Source: Bacteroidetes bacterium HGW-Bacteroidetes-8
GTDB lineage: Bacteria; Bacteroidota; Bacteroidia; Bacteroidales; UBA932
DNA: 64,000 nucleotides
Assembly (NCBI GenBank): GCA_002840895.1
Contig: PHCZ01000006.1
Location: 300,938-364,937, forward strand
Reading direction: 5' to 3'
Program-made: the position numbers and the translations under genes
Shown here: in pieces, positions 27,441 to 36,365 of the stretch
Layout: the number at the start of each line of letters is the position of its first letter
Position numbering within the stretch: the stretch's first letter is position 1
Notes under the pieces: generated by a model
Database searches by the model: none
What the model was told of the DNA's origin: nothing
Seen by the model: only the letters and a program-made list of their open reading frames with translations

Positions 27441-28475
27441 ATGAAAAAAGAACTGCTATTAAAGTACATTAAAGGAGAGGCCACAAATAAGGAGGAGATC
27501 GAAATATACGATTGGATCGGTAAGAACCCCGATAACAAGAGATATTTTGTTATTCTTAACAATTTGTGGATATCTCAAAACATATCTCAAAACAAAGCAG
27601 ATGAGCGGGAGGTTGAGGAGATTAGATTGCTTACAACAAAGAGAGGCAATCTCTTTAAGAGATATGGAAAATACATCTCCTATGCAGCTGTGGCAGTGGT
27701 TGTGTTGTCTCTATCCCTTAACCTTTTTCTGCTGGATAGTAACAACAAATTAGTCAGAAAATTCAGTAACACTCCTGTAAGGCTCTCCGAGCTTTCTCCG
27801 GATTATAAACACGAAATATATACCGAAAAAGGGGTTAAAGCAAAAATTACCCTGCCGGATGGATCCGCCGTATGGCTAAATTCAGATTCAAGAATAACAT
27901 ATCCCGACAGGTTTGAGTCGGATATCAGGGAGGTTGAGTTCTCCGGCGAGGCCTACTTTGATGTTGTGAGCGACTCTTTAAGGCCACTCATAATCAAAAC
28001 TAATAAAGATTTTAAAATTGAAGTATTGGGTACTCAGTTTAATGTTAGAAGTTACGATAATGATAATGAGGCTCAGACTACACTCTATACCGGTTCTCTC
28101 AATATTGTTTCTAAAGGTGTGAGCAGCGGCCTTAAAGGGGCAAAAGATATTGTTACAACACTGAAACCATCTGAATCCTGTATTATAAGAGAAAAACAGA
28201 ACCCGATACATATAAAACCGGCAGATGCTAACAAGCAGTATGCCTGGAAAGAGGGTAAAATAATATTTGATTCGACTCCACTCTCAGAGGTTATTAAAAT
28301 GCTCGAGAGGTGGCACGGGACAGAGTTTGTAGTTAAAGACCCATCTATTTACAGATTCGATATTACTGCAAAGTTTCGTTCTGAATCTATAGTGCAAATT
28401 ATGGAGATGATAAAGTATTGTTCTTTAGTGGACTATACTATTGACAGCAATAAAGTGGTACTCTATCGGAGATAA
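27441..28475 (+). CDS. FecR-family anti-sigma factor
   Basis: The 344-aa protein has an N-terminal cytoplasmic segment (LLKYIKGEATNKEEIEIYDW) that should hold the ECF sigma factor, one membrane helix at about residues 75-95 (YISYAAVAVVVLSLSLNLFLL), a periplasmic FecR domain (TEKGVKAKITLPDGSAVWLN, EVEFSGEAYFDV) and a C-terminal DUF4974-like domain ending NKVVLYR. It sits in the inner membrane and should receive the signal from the STN domain of the adjoining SusC protein. Confidence 0.93.
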   Translation: MKKELLLKYIKGEATNKEEIEIYDWIGKNPDNKRYFVILNNLWISQNISQNKADEREVEEIRLLTTKRGNLFKRYGKYISYAAVAVVVLSLSLNLFLLDSNNKLVRKFSNTPVRLSELSPDYKHEIYTEKGVKAKITLPDGSAVWLNSDSRITYPDRFESDIREVEFSGEAYFDVVSDSLRPLIIKTNKDFKIEVLGTQFNVRSYDNDNEAQTTLYTGSLNIVSKGVSSGLKGAKDIVTTLKPSESCIIREKQNPIHIKPADANKQYAWKEGKIIFDSTPLSEVIKMLERWHGTEFVVKDPSIYRFDITAKFRSESIVQIMEMIKYCSLVDYTIDSNKVVLYRR

Positions 28476-28499
28476 TTCTAATTTTTTTGTTAGGGTAAT

Positions 28500-28507
28500 T
28501 AGCTTTG
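28500..28507 (+). promoter_or_regulatory. Candidate -7 box upstream of susC
   Basis: TAGCTTTG exactly matches TAnnTTTG and lies 36 bp before the susC start. No TTG box is found at the normal 19-nt spacing, so it is either a weak housekeeping promoter or coincidental next to an ECF-dependent one. Confidence 0.35.
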
Positions 28508-28543
28508 ATGTTGTTCTACAGACAAACCCAAAACAATTAAATT

Positions 28544-31500
28544 ATGAATAGTAAAACAGTACCAAAGGCTTTATTAAGGCTTTTGCCTTTTCTAGCTATC
28601 TTCATCCTCTTTTGCAATGATATCTCTGCGCAAAAGATTAACATTAATTTTAAAGATACCCCGCTTAAAAACATTCTTACGGAGGTTAACCGCCAGACCG
28701 GCTATGACTTTGTCTATTCAAATGCATTAACTGCAATTAATGACAAAGTGACCATCAGCTATAGCGCCAATGGTGAACCTGTCGAGAAGTTGTTTGACGC
28801 ACTTTTTATTGAGAGAGGTATATCTTACAAAATTAACAACAAACAGGTAACCCTTGCACCAAAAGAGATTGTTCCCGGTAGCAGGCTCAACAGAGTAGCC
28901 TCATCCGGTACAGTATCCCAAGAGGTTTTCCAAATAAAGGGTAAGGTCCTGGATGATACAAAACTACCTCTACCTGGAGTATCAATACAAAACCTCACAT
29001 CTAAGAAAGGCTCTTTCTCAGATAATAATGGGGATTACACATTAGAGGCAAAAAACGGTGACAGAATCCGTTTCTCCTCTATTGGAATGATCACTAAAGA
29101 GGTTGTGATTTCCGGTAGTGTGACAGTTTACAATATTGAGATGTCTCCGGATAATATTCTTTTACAGGATGTGGTTGTAACCGGTTACCAGACCCTATCA
29201 AAAGAGAGGGCAACAGGTTCGTTTAATATCATCAAAGCAGAACAGCTTGAAAAACCTGCGACTAACCTTGGTCAGAGAATAATCGGAACATCTGCCGGTG
29301 TGCAAACAAAGACAGATGTGAACGGAAACGTTACATTTGAAATTAGGGGTCAGACGAGTCTACTTGCAGCTGCACAACCGTTAATTGTTGTTGATGGTTT
29401 TGCAATTCAGGGAGACCTCCGGACAATCAACCCAAACGATGTTGAGAGCATTACAATTCTAAAGGATGCAGCTGCAACATCAATTTGGGGAGCACGTTCT
29501 GCAAATGGGGTTATCGTAATAACATCTAAATCTGGATTAGGCAGCAAGAGAAGTGGAGTCAAAGTTGATTTTAGCAGCTTCCTTAAATATGCTCCCAAAA
29601 CCGACATCAATTATCAGAATCCATTTGCAACATCTACAGAGATAATTGATTATGAACAGAGAGGCTTTTCTACCACTTTTTTTGGTGGCCCTTGGGTTCC
29701 ACTACCAAATAGTAACACCAGTCTAACAGGCACATATTCTGCAGCAGTTCAGGCGATGAATGAAGCCAGGATGGGATATATAACGGCCACCGAACTTAAT
29801 GCAACATTGGACAGGTTACGTAAAATAGATAACAGGCAGGATATAAAAGACCATATGCTGCAAAATCCGTTTACACAGCAGTATAACCTTAATATTTCCG
29901 GATCTAATGAAAGGATGACTAACGTACTCTCACTGATGTACGAAGGCTCGAACCAGAGTTATACAGGAGATAATGCCAAAAAATATATTGCTAACTACCG
30001 TGCAAATGTAAAGGTGTTCAGATGGCTCGACTTCTTCTTCTCCGGCAGCTTCGGGATGACAGATGAGAGAAATAATGGTGCTATTTATACAAGTAGCCCT
30101 TACCACGCTCTTTTTAATGAAGATGGAAGCTACGCTTCAGTTCCATTCGGTGTTTATATGCCAAATATGCTAAGACACGTACCTATGAGCAGCTTCCCGT
30201 ACTCAGACTGGTCATACAACCCAATTCGAGAGGTTGACGGACGTGATTTCAGGACAAAACAACTTAGAGCAAGGGCTCAGGCAGGCTTGACTTTTAAGGT
30301 CATAGATGGATTGACTATAGACTCCAAGATCCAGTATGAGATGATCAATAATGATACTAAGAATATTTATAATGAAGACACATATACTGTTAGGTCTACT
30401 GTAAATTTTGCTTCAACCTGGGATAAACCAACGGGTAAAGTTACCACAAACCTGCCAAAAGGCGGTTTTCTCGACCAGAGTAGAAACAATACAACAGCTT
30501 ATAATTGGAGGAACCAGATTAACTATAATAAGCTCTTTGCAGAGAAACATCAGATTAGTGTTATTGCCGGTGCCGAGGTCTCAGACAGAGTTTACCAGAC
30601 ATTTGGAAACCCACGAACTTATGGCTATGATAATGAAAAACTCACTGTTGGGACATTCCCTAACGGAGTTGGAGGTAGCGGTGTTTATGCCCTCAAAAAC
30701 TGGACAGGGGGTGCTCAAACATTTGCCTATACAAACAGCTACTCTTACAGTACAGACAGGTATTTCTCAATGTATGGAAATGCATCGTATACCTTTGACA
30801 GCAAATATACTCTTTCGGGATCTGCAAGAACAGATGCCTCCAACTTGATTACTGATGACCCTAAATACAGATATGCACCATTCTGGTCTGTTGGGGCAAG
30901 TTGGGCAATTACCAAAGAGGAGTTTATGAAAAGTATCTCCTGGCTGGACAGGCTACTCATAAGAGCAACATACGGTTACAATGGCAACGTAGACAAATCT
31001 ACCTCTTTTATGCCACTTATAACCGTTACAGGAACGCAGAATATCTATATTCAGGATTACACTGCATCTATTGGTAGTTATGGTAACCCGACCCTTCGCT
31101 GGGAGAAGACAGGAACCATTAACCTAGGATTTGATTTTGATATGTTCAAAGGAAAGTTATATGGTAAGTTGGATGTCTATAACAAAAAAGGTAAGGATCT
31201 TATAGTTGCTATGAGTATTCCTGCAGTAAATGGAACAGCAAGTCAAAAACTCAATATGGCCGAGATGACCAACAGAGGTATAGAGCTTGAGCTTGGAACA
31301 TTAATGAAACTTAAGGATAACGATATAGTTTGGGTAGGGAACTTAAACTTCTCTTATAATAAAAATAAAATTGACAATTTGTTTAAAGCCACCTATGCTG
31401 CATACGATCTTTACGGTGGAGGAACTGCTGCGTATGTGCAAGGTTATGACGCAAATACTTTGTGGTCATTCAAATATGCAGGCGTAGTAGATAAGGGAGT

Positions 31501-32101
31501 AGCAGGAAGTCCAAACTGGCAACCGGTTGTTCAAGGTAAAGGAGAAGATCTCTATGACTTTACAGGATGGACACCGGGAGACGGACGCGACTATATGCTA
31601 AATATGGGGACAAAAGTAGCTCCGTTTGCAATGGGATTTTCAAGTACTTTCAAGGTGTACGATTTTGATATTTCATTTATCGTTACCGGGAAATTTGGAC
31701 ACGTATTTAATGGATTTTCGTTTAATTACCCAAGTATGTCCGGTGGAAGTGCTCTCCCTAACAAACTTTATAACGAAATTTTAGATTCGGACCCTATGGT
31801 TAGAGTTCCTATTCCATTTGGTAAAGCAGAACCAAGGTACTATTTCTGGGACAGATTCTATCCATATCTTGACTATCTAGTTCAGAATGCAAACCATATA
31901 AGAATGCAGGAGCTAAACATCACCTATAATATGCCAAAATTCTTAACAAGCAAATTAGGGATAAGCTCGGCTAAATTATATGCTCAAGCGAACAATCTGT
32001 TTACTCTCTCGAACAACAAGTATAATGAAGATCCGGAATTCCCTCTGGGATCTCTTAGGCCACAAGCCTCCTTTACCTTTGGATTAAATTTAGGATTCTA
32101 A
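28544..32101 (+). CDS. SusC/RagA-family TonB-linked outer membrane transporter with STN domain
   Basis: The 1185-aa protein has a signal peptide ending near SAQ, an STN signalling domain (INFKDTPLKNILTEVNRQTG, residues ~33-85), a carboxypeptidase-regulatory-like domain (IKGKVLDDTKLPLPGVSI), a TonB plug (ATGSFNIIKAEQLEKP, IRGQTSLLAAAQPLIVVDG, IEVESITILKD-like) and a long C-terminal beta barrel ending NLGF. SusC proteins import oligosaccharides or peptides with a SusD lid. The STN domain and the upstream ECF/FecR pair show that it also transduces an uptake signal. The substrate is unknown. Confidence 0.95.
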   Translation: MNSKTVPKALLRLLPFLAIFILFCNDISAQKININFKDTPLKNILTEVNRQTGYDFVYSNALTAINDKVTISYSANGEPVEKLFDALFIERGISYKINNKQVTLAPKEIVPGSRLNRVASSGTVSQEVFQIKGKVLDDTKLPLPGVSIQNLTSKKGSFSDNNGDYTLEAKNGDRIRFSSIGMITKEVVISGSVTVYNIEMSPDNILLQDVVVTGYQTLSKERATGSFNIIKAEQLEKPATNLGQRIIGTSAGVQTKTDVNGNVTFEIRGQTSLLAAAQPLIVVDGFAIQGDLRTINPNDVESITILKDAAATSIWGARSANGVIVITSKSGLGSKRSGVKVDFSSFLKYAPKTDINYQNPFATSTEIIDYEQRGFSTTFFGGPWVPLPNSNTSLTGTYSAAVQAMNEARMGYITATELNATLDRLRKIDNRQDIKDHMLQNPFTQQYNLNISGSNERMTNVLSLMYEGSNQSYTGDNAKKYIANYRANVKVFRWLDFFFSGSFGMTDERNNGAIYTSSPYHALFNEDGSYASVPFGVYMPNMLRHVPMSSFPYSDWSYNPIREVDGRDFRTKQLRARAQAGLTFKVIDGLTIDSKIQYEMINNDTKNIYNEDTYTVRSTVNFASTWDKPTGKVTTNLPKGGFLDQSRNNTTAYNWRNQINYNKLFAEKHQISVIAGAEVSDRVYQTFGNPRTYGYDNEKLTVGTFPNGVGGSGVYALKNWTGGAQTFAYTNSYSYSTDRYFSMYGNASYTFDSKYTLSGSARTDASNLITDDPKYRYAPFWSVGASWAITKEEFMKSISWLDRLLIRATYGYNGNVDKSTSFMPLITVTGTQNIYIQDYTASIGSYGNPTLRWEKTGTINLGFDFDMFKGKLYGKLDVYNKKGKDLIVAMSIPAVNGTASQKLNMAEMTNRGIELELGTLMKLKDNDIVWVGNLNFSYNKNKIDNLFKATYAAYDLYGGGTAAYVQGYDANTLWSFKYAGVVDKGVAGSPNWQPVVQGKGEDLYDFTGWTPGDGRDYMLNMGTKVAPFAMGFSSTFKVYDFDISFIVTGKFGHVFNGFSFNYPSMSGGSALPNKLYNEILDSDPMVRVPIPFGKAEPRYYFWDRFYPYLDYLVQNANHIRMQELNITYNMPKFLTSKLGISSAKLYAQANNLFTLSNNKYNEDPEFPLGSLRPQASFTFGLNLGF

Positions 32102-32113
32102 AAATTATAGGTT

Positions 32114-33640
32114 ATGAAAATATTAAAATATATAGTAATAATTGTAAGTACCACACTGTTTTTAAGTTCGTGTGATGACTTTCTAAGTCAAAAGCCAAGT
32201 AAAAACACATCCTTGGTTCCGACTACTGCAGATCAGCTGGAGTACCTTCTTAACAACTATGCCAACTTCTATCAGGAGGGTAACAGAACAATCGTATATA
32301 GTTCGGATGACTACGGGTTACAAAAGGAGATATATGATAAAAGAGCTGCTGCATATGGAGTTGTGGCTGCACAGTTCGGAACTTGGGACACAGAGTTTCT
32401 CCCTTTTGATGGTAGAGAGAATTTTTGGTCGGGAGAGTATCGCAAGATATTTACTGCAAATATGGTATTAAGCAACCTGCCAAAGGTAAGCGGTACAGAT
32501 GCTCAAAAAGAGAGACTCACATCTGAGGCATATTTTATTAGAGCGTACAGCTACTGGACACTTGCCCAGACATATTGTCTCCCATATACTACTGCAAACA
32601 AAGACGAACTCGGCTTGGTTTTAAAACAAACTACAAGTTTTGAGGAGCCTGTTGAAAGAGCAACTCTTGAGGAGACATATGCTCTTATAGAGGCAGACCT
32701 TGCAGAGGCACTCAAAAACACCACTAAGCTGGAGATGGTTAACAATAAGTACAAATCGTGGAGAGCAAGTAAGGCTGCTGTTAACGCTTTTGCTGCAAGG
32801 TATTACCTTAACAGAAATGACTACACCAAAGCCCTTGCTCACGCAGATGTTGCCCTAACCGAGCACAATGTAATGATGGACTATAATGTAGATATGCGTT
32901 ACAGCAGCATCATATCTAATGTAACTGTAGGCGGTGTACCAACAAGAATTTGGTACCCGTATACTCACGATAACCAGAGTGACTTCACCGATATGTTAGA
33001 GTGGAAAGAGCACTACTACTTTAGGATGAATTATCACGAAAGTTGGTGGTATATCCCAAGTACACAGCTTCTTGCAATATATGACCAGACATATGACCTT
33101 AGATACAAATATCATATGGTAAAGAACTACTCCTTTGACAGAGGTCTAACAAGCCCGGCATATGAATATCCCGGTTACATATTCTTCTTCAAAGATAGAA
33201 TACCTTCGGGACCTACAGTTGCAGAGATGCTTCTCATAAAAGCGGAGTGTCTTGCCCGTCAGAACAAGGTTCCTGAGGCTATGAGTGCAGTAAATCTGCT
33301 AAGAGCTAAAAGAATGGATAAAAATGCACCATCTGCAGTTATTAACTTGGCGGCAACCTCTAAGGATGACGCAATTGCAAAGATTCTTTTGGAGAGACGC
33401 AGGGAGATGCCATTCACCCAAAGGTGGAATGATATCCGCAGGCTTAACGGTAACGAAGATGCAAGTGACGATATAGGGCCATTAACACGTAGTTTCTATG
33501 GGTTTACCAGTGCAGCTATTTCACCAACGTTAGGGTTGAATACCTATACTCTTCCAAAGAACTCCAGAAGATATGCCGCACCTATCCCTAATACAGAGAT
33601 ACAGAGTAGCAATGGGGTTATAGTTCAGAACACCTACTAA
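32114..33640 (+). CDS. SusD/RagB-family nutrient-binding lipoprotein
   Basis: The 508-aa protein has a lipoprotein signal (ILKYIVIIVSTTLFLSSC, lipobox LSSC) and the SusD N-terminal pattern DDFLSQKPSKNT. TPR-like helical segments include SEAYFIRAYSYWTLAQTY, and the C-terminal SusD/RagB signature ILLERRREMPFTQRWNDIRRL is present. It caps the SusC barrel on the cell surface. It lies 12 bp after susC and is followed by a strong terminator. Confidence 0.95.
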   Translation: MKILKYIVIIVSTTLFLSSCDDFLSQKPSKNTSLVPTTADQLEYLLNNYANFYQEGNRTIVYSSDDYGLQKEIYDKRAAAYGVVAAQFGTWDTEFLPFDGRENFWSGEYRKIFTANMVLSNLPKVSGTDAQKERLTSEAYFIRAYSYWTLAQTYCLPYTTANKDELGLVLKQTTSFEEPVERATLEETYALIEADLAEALKNTTKLEMVNNKYKSWRASKAAVNAFAARYYLNRNDYTKALAHADVALTEHNVMMDYNVDMRYSSIISNVTVGGVPTRIWYPYTHDNQSDFTDMLEWKEHYYFRMNYHESWWYIPSTQLLAIYDQTYDLRYKYHMVKNYSFDRGLTSPAYEYPGYIFFFKDRIPSGPTVAEMLLIKAECLARQNKVPEAMSAVNLLRAKRMDKNAPSAVINLAATSKDDAIAKILLERRREMPFTQRWNDIRRLNGNEDASDDIGPLTRSFYGFTSAAISPTLGLNTYTLPKNSRRYAAPIPNTEIQSSNGVIVQNTY

Positions 33641-33650
33641 GGTAAATTTT

Positions 33651-33681
33651 AAAAGGGGCGTTCAAATCGCCCCTTTTTTTT
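33651..33681 (+). terminator. Intrinsic terminator after susD
   Basis: AAAAGGGGCG, a 7-nt loop and CGCCCCTTTT make a perfect 10-bp stem continued by a T tract to 33681. It separates the SusC/SusD genes from the thioredoxin-like gene that starts 14 bp later. That gene therefore needs read-through or its own promoter. Confidence 0.92.
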
Positions 33682-33694
33682 AATAAAACATATT

Positions 33695-36313
33695 ATGAGA
33701 CAGATATTTATTATTCTCTTTACATTGATTAGCGCGCTCTCCTACGGCCAGATAAGCGGCAGGGCGGCTAAAGGGCCGGTAAACAGGGACACTCTTGCAA
33801 AGCTTGAAGCCCTGGTGGTTGCAAACCCGGCAAATACAGATGCACATATAAAGTACATTAACTATATCGGTATTGATAGCGAAGAGTTGGTTAAGCAGTA
33901 TGAAAAATGGGTAAATGAGTTCCCAAAATGTGCAACGGTTCCATTCGCACTTGGAGAGGCCTATGCAAAGGTTGAGAGCCCAAAGGCGAAACCGTGGCTG
34001 CTTAAAGCGGTGGCCACAGATCCAAAATTTGCCAGAGCCTACTACTACCTTTGGATTGATGGGGAGAGGTGGGGAGACTTTAACGCCTCGAGAGAGTATC
34101 TGCGACTAGCAATGGAGAGCGACCCCTCAAGCCCGGATTATGCATTTTACTACAGAAGTAGCTTTAAAAACATAGATCCGGAGCGATATAAAAAGGGGAT
34201 GTATGAGATGCCCAAACTCTTCCCGGGACACGAAAGAGGGGCGCAATCTCTTTACTGGCTTGGTCTTTTTGTGAAGGAGAACAGTGAAAAGGAGGGGATA
34301 TATAAATACCTAAAAGAGAATTTTCCTCCCGGAAAATCAAACTGGAGCTCAAGCGGTATGTACGACTACTTCTATCTGCTTTTGGAAACTGAACCCACTA
34401 AAGCACAAGAGCTTGCAACCGAACTGGAGGGAGTCTCTACAAGAGAGAACGACAAAAAAAGCTGGGGTGTAAGAGTAAAGCTTGCACAGGATCTTATTAA
34501 GATAAATTCGCTCGTAGCAGAAAAGAGGTTTGCAGATGCAAAACTTGTAGCAGATGCTGTTATCCAGGAGAGAAGATCTGCAGCAGCTGGATTGATAACA
34601 CTTTTAAAGGCAGAGCTTTCAGACAAGTCAGGCGAGACGCCATCTGCCTACAAAAACCTTGTATCATTCTATGCACAAACCCCACAAGATGACATTATGA
34701 AAGCTCTGGAGATGTATGGAAAAAAATTGGGCAAAGGCAAAAAAGAGATAATCTCAGATGTTTGGCAGATAAGGGATGCTGCAGCTGTTGCCGCAACTCC
34801 GTTTTCACTTGAGCAGTATTTCAAGCCGGAGAGAGCAAAACTGGAAGATTTCAAGGGTAAGGTTATCCTTTTAACATACTGGTTCCCCGGATGCGGACCC
34901 TGCAGAGGTGAATTCCCATACTTTGAGAATGTAATCAAGAGATTCAGCAAAGATGAGGTTGTATATCTTGGAATCAACATAGTACCCGAGCAGGACGACT
35001 ATGTAATTCCATTTATGAAGTCCAGCGGGTACAGCTTTATTCCACTCAAAGATGAGGAGGATAAAAGAGGAAACCTTGTTGCCCCGGGTGCCCCAACAAA
35101 CTATCTCATAGATGGTAGCGGAAGAATAATCTTCAAAAACTTTAGAACCGACAGCGATAACGAAAGAGTGTTGGAGCTGATGATAAGCGAAACAATAGAG
35201 AGAGGGAAACAAAAGGAGAACAATTTTGAGGTGAAATTTAAAATTGACGGAGTTAATCCCAAGGGTGTTTTTGTGACATTTTTCGGAGAGAAGGATGTTG
35301 CAACAAGTGAGAAAATAGAGGCCAACAACGGAGAGTTTGTTTTTAAGGGCTACACCCCGTCACCTATGGTTGCCCGTCTTAGCTTTTCCGGAGAGGATAG
35401 GTTTTTGAAACGTGTTGGAAATGGATATATCCCCTATAAAAGTTCAAGTCTTTGGATGGTTGTATATCCAGGTGCTTCGTTTGAGGTAAGCGGATTGCTT
35501 GAGGGAAAAGATTTCCTTGATATCTACCCGCTTGATGGTGGTGAGAATGACATCTTTGCATCACTCAACAGCAAAATGATGCCGGCGACAAACAATATGG
35601 GTAACCTTACTCTCAAAATCAGACTCGATAACACTTTGACTCCGGAGCAGAAAACGGAGATTGAGTCGAAAATAAAAGCTATTGAAGGTGAGATTGCTTC
35701 TCTTAAAAGAGATTTTCTGGACAAGAGTGCAAACTCACTTGCTGCTCTTTGGCTGATGGAGGATATGCTAATCCGCAGCGAAATTTCGCCACAGGATCTT
35801 ATCCCTTATATGCAAAAGGTTAATGTTAAAAAATATGGCGACCACTATTTCTACAAAGCTGTAAAAGACCGTATTGACGGGTCGTTTGCATCTGCAGTAG
35901 GGAAGCAGTGCCCTCCAATTGTAACTAAGAACACAACAGATGGCTCGGAATTTAATATTGAGAGCCTTAGAGGCAAGTATCTCATAATAGACTTTTGGGG
36001 CACCTGGTGCGGACCTTGTGTTGCAGGAATTCCGCATATGAAGGCGTTCCGTGAGAAGCACAAAGATAAACTGGAGTTGCTAGGTATCTCAAACGACAGA
36101 AGTGTAGATGTGTGGAAAACATTCATCACAAAAAATGAGATGAACTACCCAAATATTCTATGTGGAAAAGGAGAGGAGGATTTTGTGTCAAAATTCAACG
36201 TTCAGGGATTTCCCACCAAAATACTCATTAGCCCCGAGGGTAAAATTCTCTTTAGAGATTCTGGAGAGAAAGAGGATTTCTACACAAAAATTGAGAAGTT
36301 GATGGGTTTATAA
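33695..36313 (+). CDS. Periplasmic protein with TPR-like region and two TlpA-type thioredoxin domains
   Basis: The 872-aa protein has a signal peptide (IFIILFTLISALSYGQ) and a helical TPR-like region to about residue 340. A first thioredoxin domain carries C400-GPC (WFPGCGPCRGEFP). A DUF4369-like beta domain follows at about 510-600 (VKFKIDGVNPKGVFVTFFGE), then a helical linker. A second thioredoxin domain carries C772-GPC (DFWGTWCGPCVAGIP). TlpA-type proteins reduce or isomerise disulfides outside the cytoplasm. Two redox domains in one chain are uncommon. Its placement after SusC/SusD suggests a role in handling imported disulfide-containing peptides, but this is inference. Confidence 0.85.
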   Translation: MRQIFIILFTLISALSYGQISGRAAKGPVNRDTLAKLEALVVANPANTDAHIKYINYIGIDSEELVKQYEKWVNEFPKCATVPFALGEAYAKVESPKAKPWLLKAVATDPKFARAYYYLWIDGERWGDFNASREYLRLAMESDPSSPDYAFYYRSSFKNIDPERYKKGMYEMPKLFPGHERGAQSLYWLGLFVKENSEKEGIYKYLKENFPPGKSNWSSSGMYDYFYLLLETEPTKAQELATELEGVSTRENDKKSWGVRVKLAQDLIKINSLVAEKRFADAKLVADAVIQERRSAAAGLITLLKAELSDKSGETPSAYKNLVSFYAQTPQDDIMKALEMYGKKLGKGKKEIISDVWQIRDAAAVAATPFSLEQYFKPERAKLEDFKGKVILLTYWFPGCGPCRGEFPYFENVIKRFSKDEVVYLGINIVPEQDDYVIPFMKSSGYSFIPLKDEEDKRGNLVAPGAPTNYLIDGSGRIIFKNFRTDSDNERVLELMISETIERGKQKENNFEVKFKIDGVNPKGVFVTFFGEKDVATSEKIEANNGEFVFKGYTPSPMVARLSFSGEDRFLKRVGNGYIPYKSSSLWMVVYPGASFEVSGLLEGKDFLDIYPLDGGENDIFASLNSKMMPATNNMGNLTLKIRLDNTLTPEQKTEIESKIKAIEGEIASLKRDFLDKSANSLAALWLMEDMLIRSEISPQDLIPYMQKVNVKKYGDHYFYKAVKDRIDGSFASAVGKQCPPIVTKNTTDGSEFNIESLRGKYLIIDFWGTWCGPCVAGIPHMKAFREKHKDKLELLGISNDRSVDVWKTFITKNEMNYPNILCGKGEEDFVSKFNVQGFPTKILISPEGKILFRDSGEKEDFYTKIEKLMGL

Positions 36314-36318
36314 TATTC

Positions 36319-36365
36319 CCGATAAGAGGCGAGGCTCTTGAGACAGCTGTAAAGCAGCTTATCGG
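36319..36365. repeat. Inverted repeat between convergent genes
   Basis: CCGATAAG (36319-36326) and CTTATCGG (36358-36365) form an 8-bp stem around 31 nt that contains GAGGCGAGGCTC and CAGCTG. It overlaps the stop of the M64 gene. It may end transcription from both sides, but it lacks T tracts. Confidence 0.4.
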
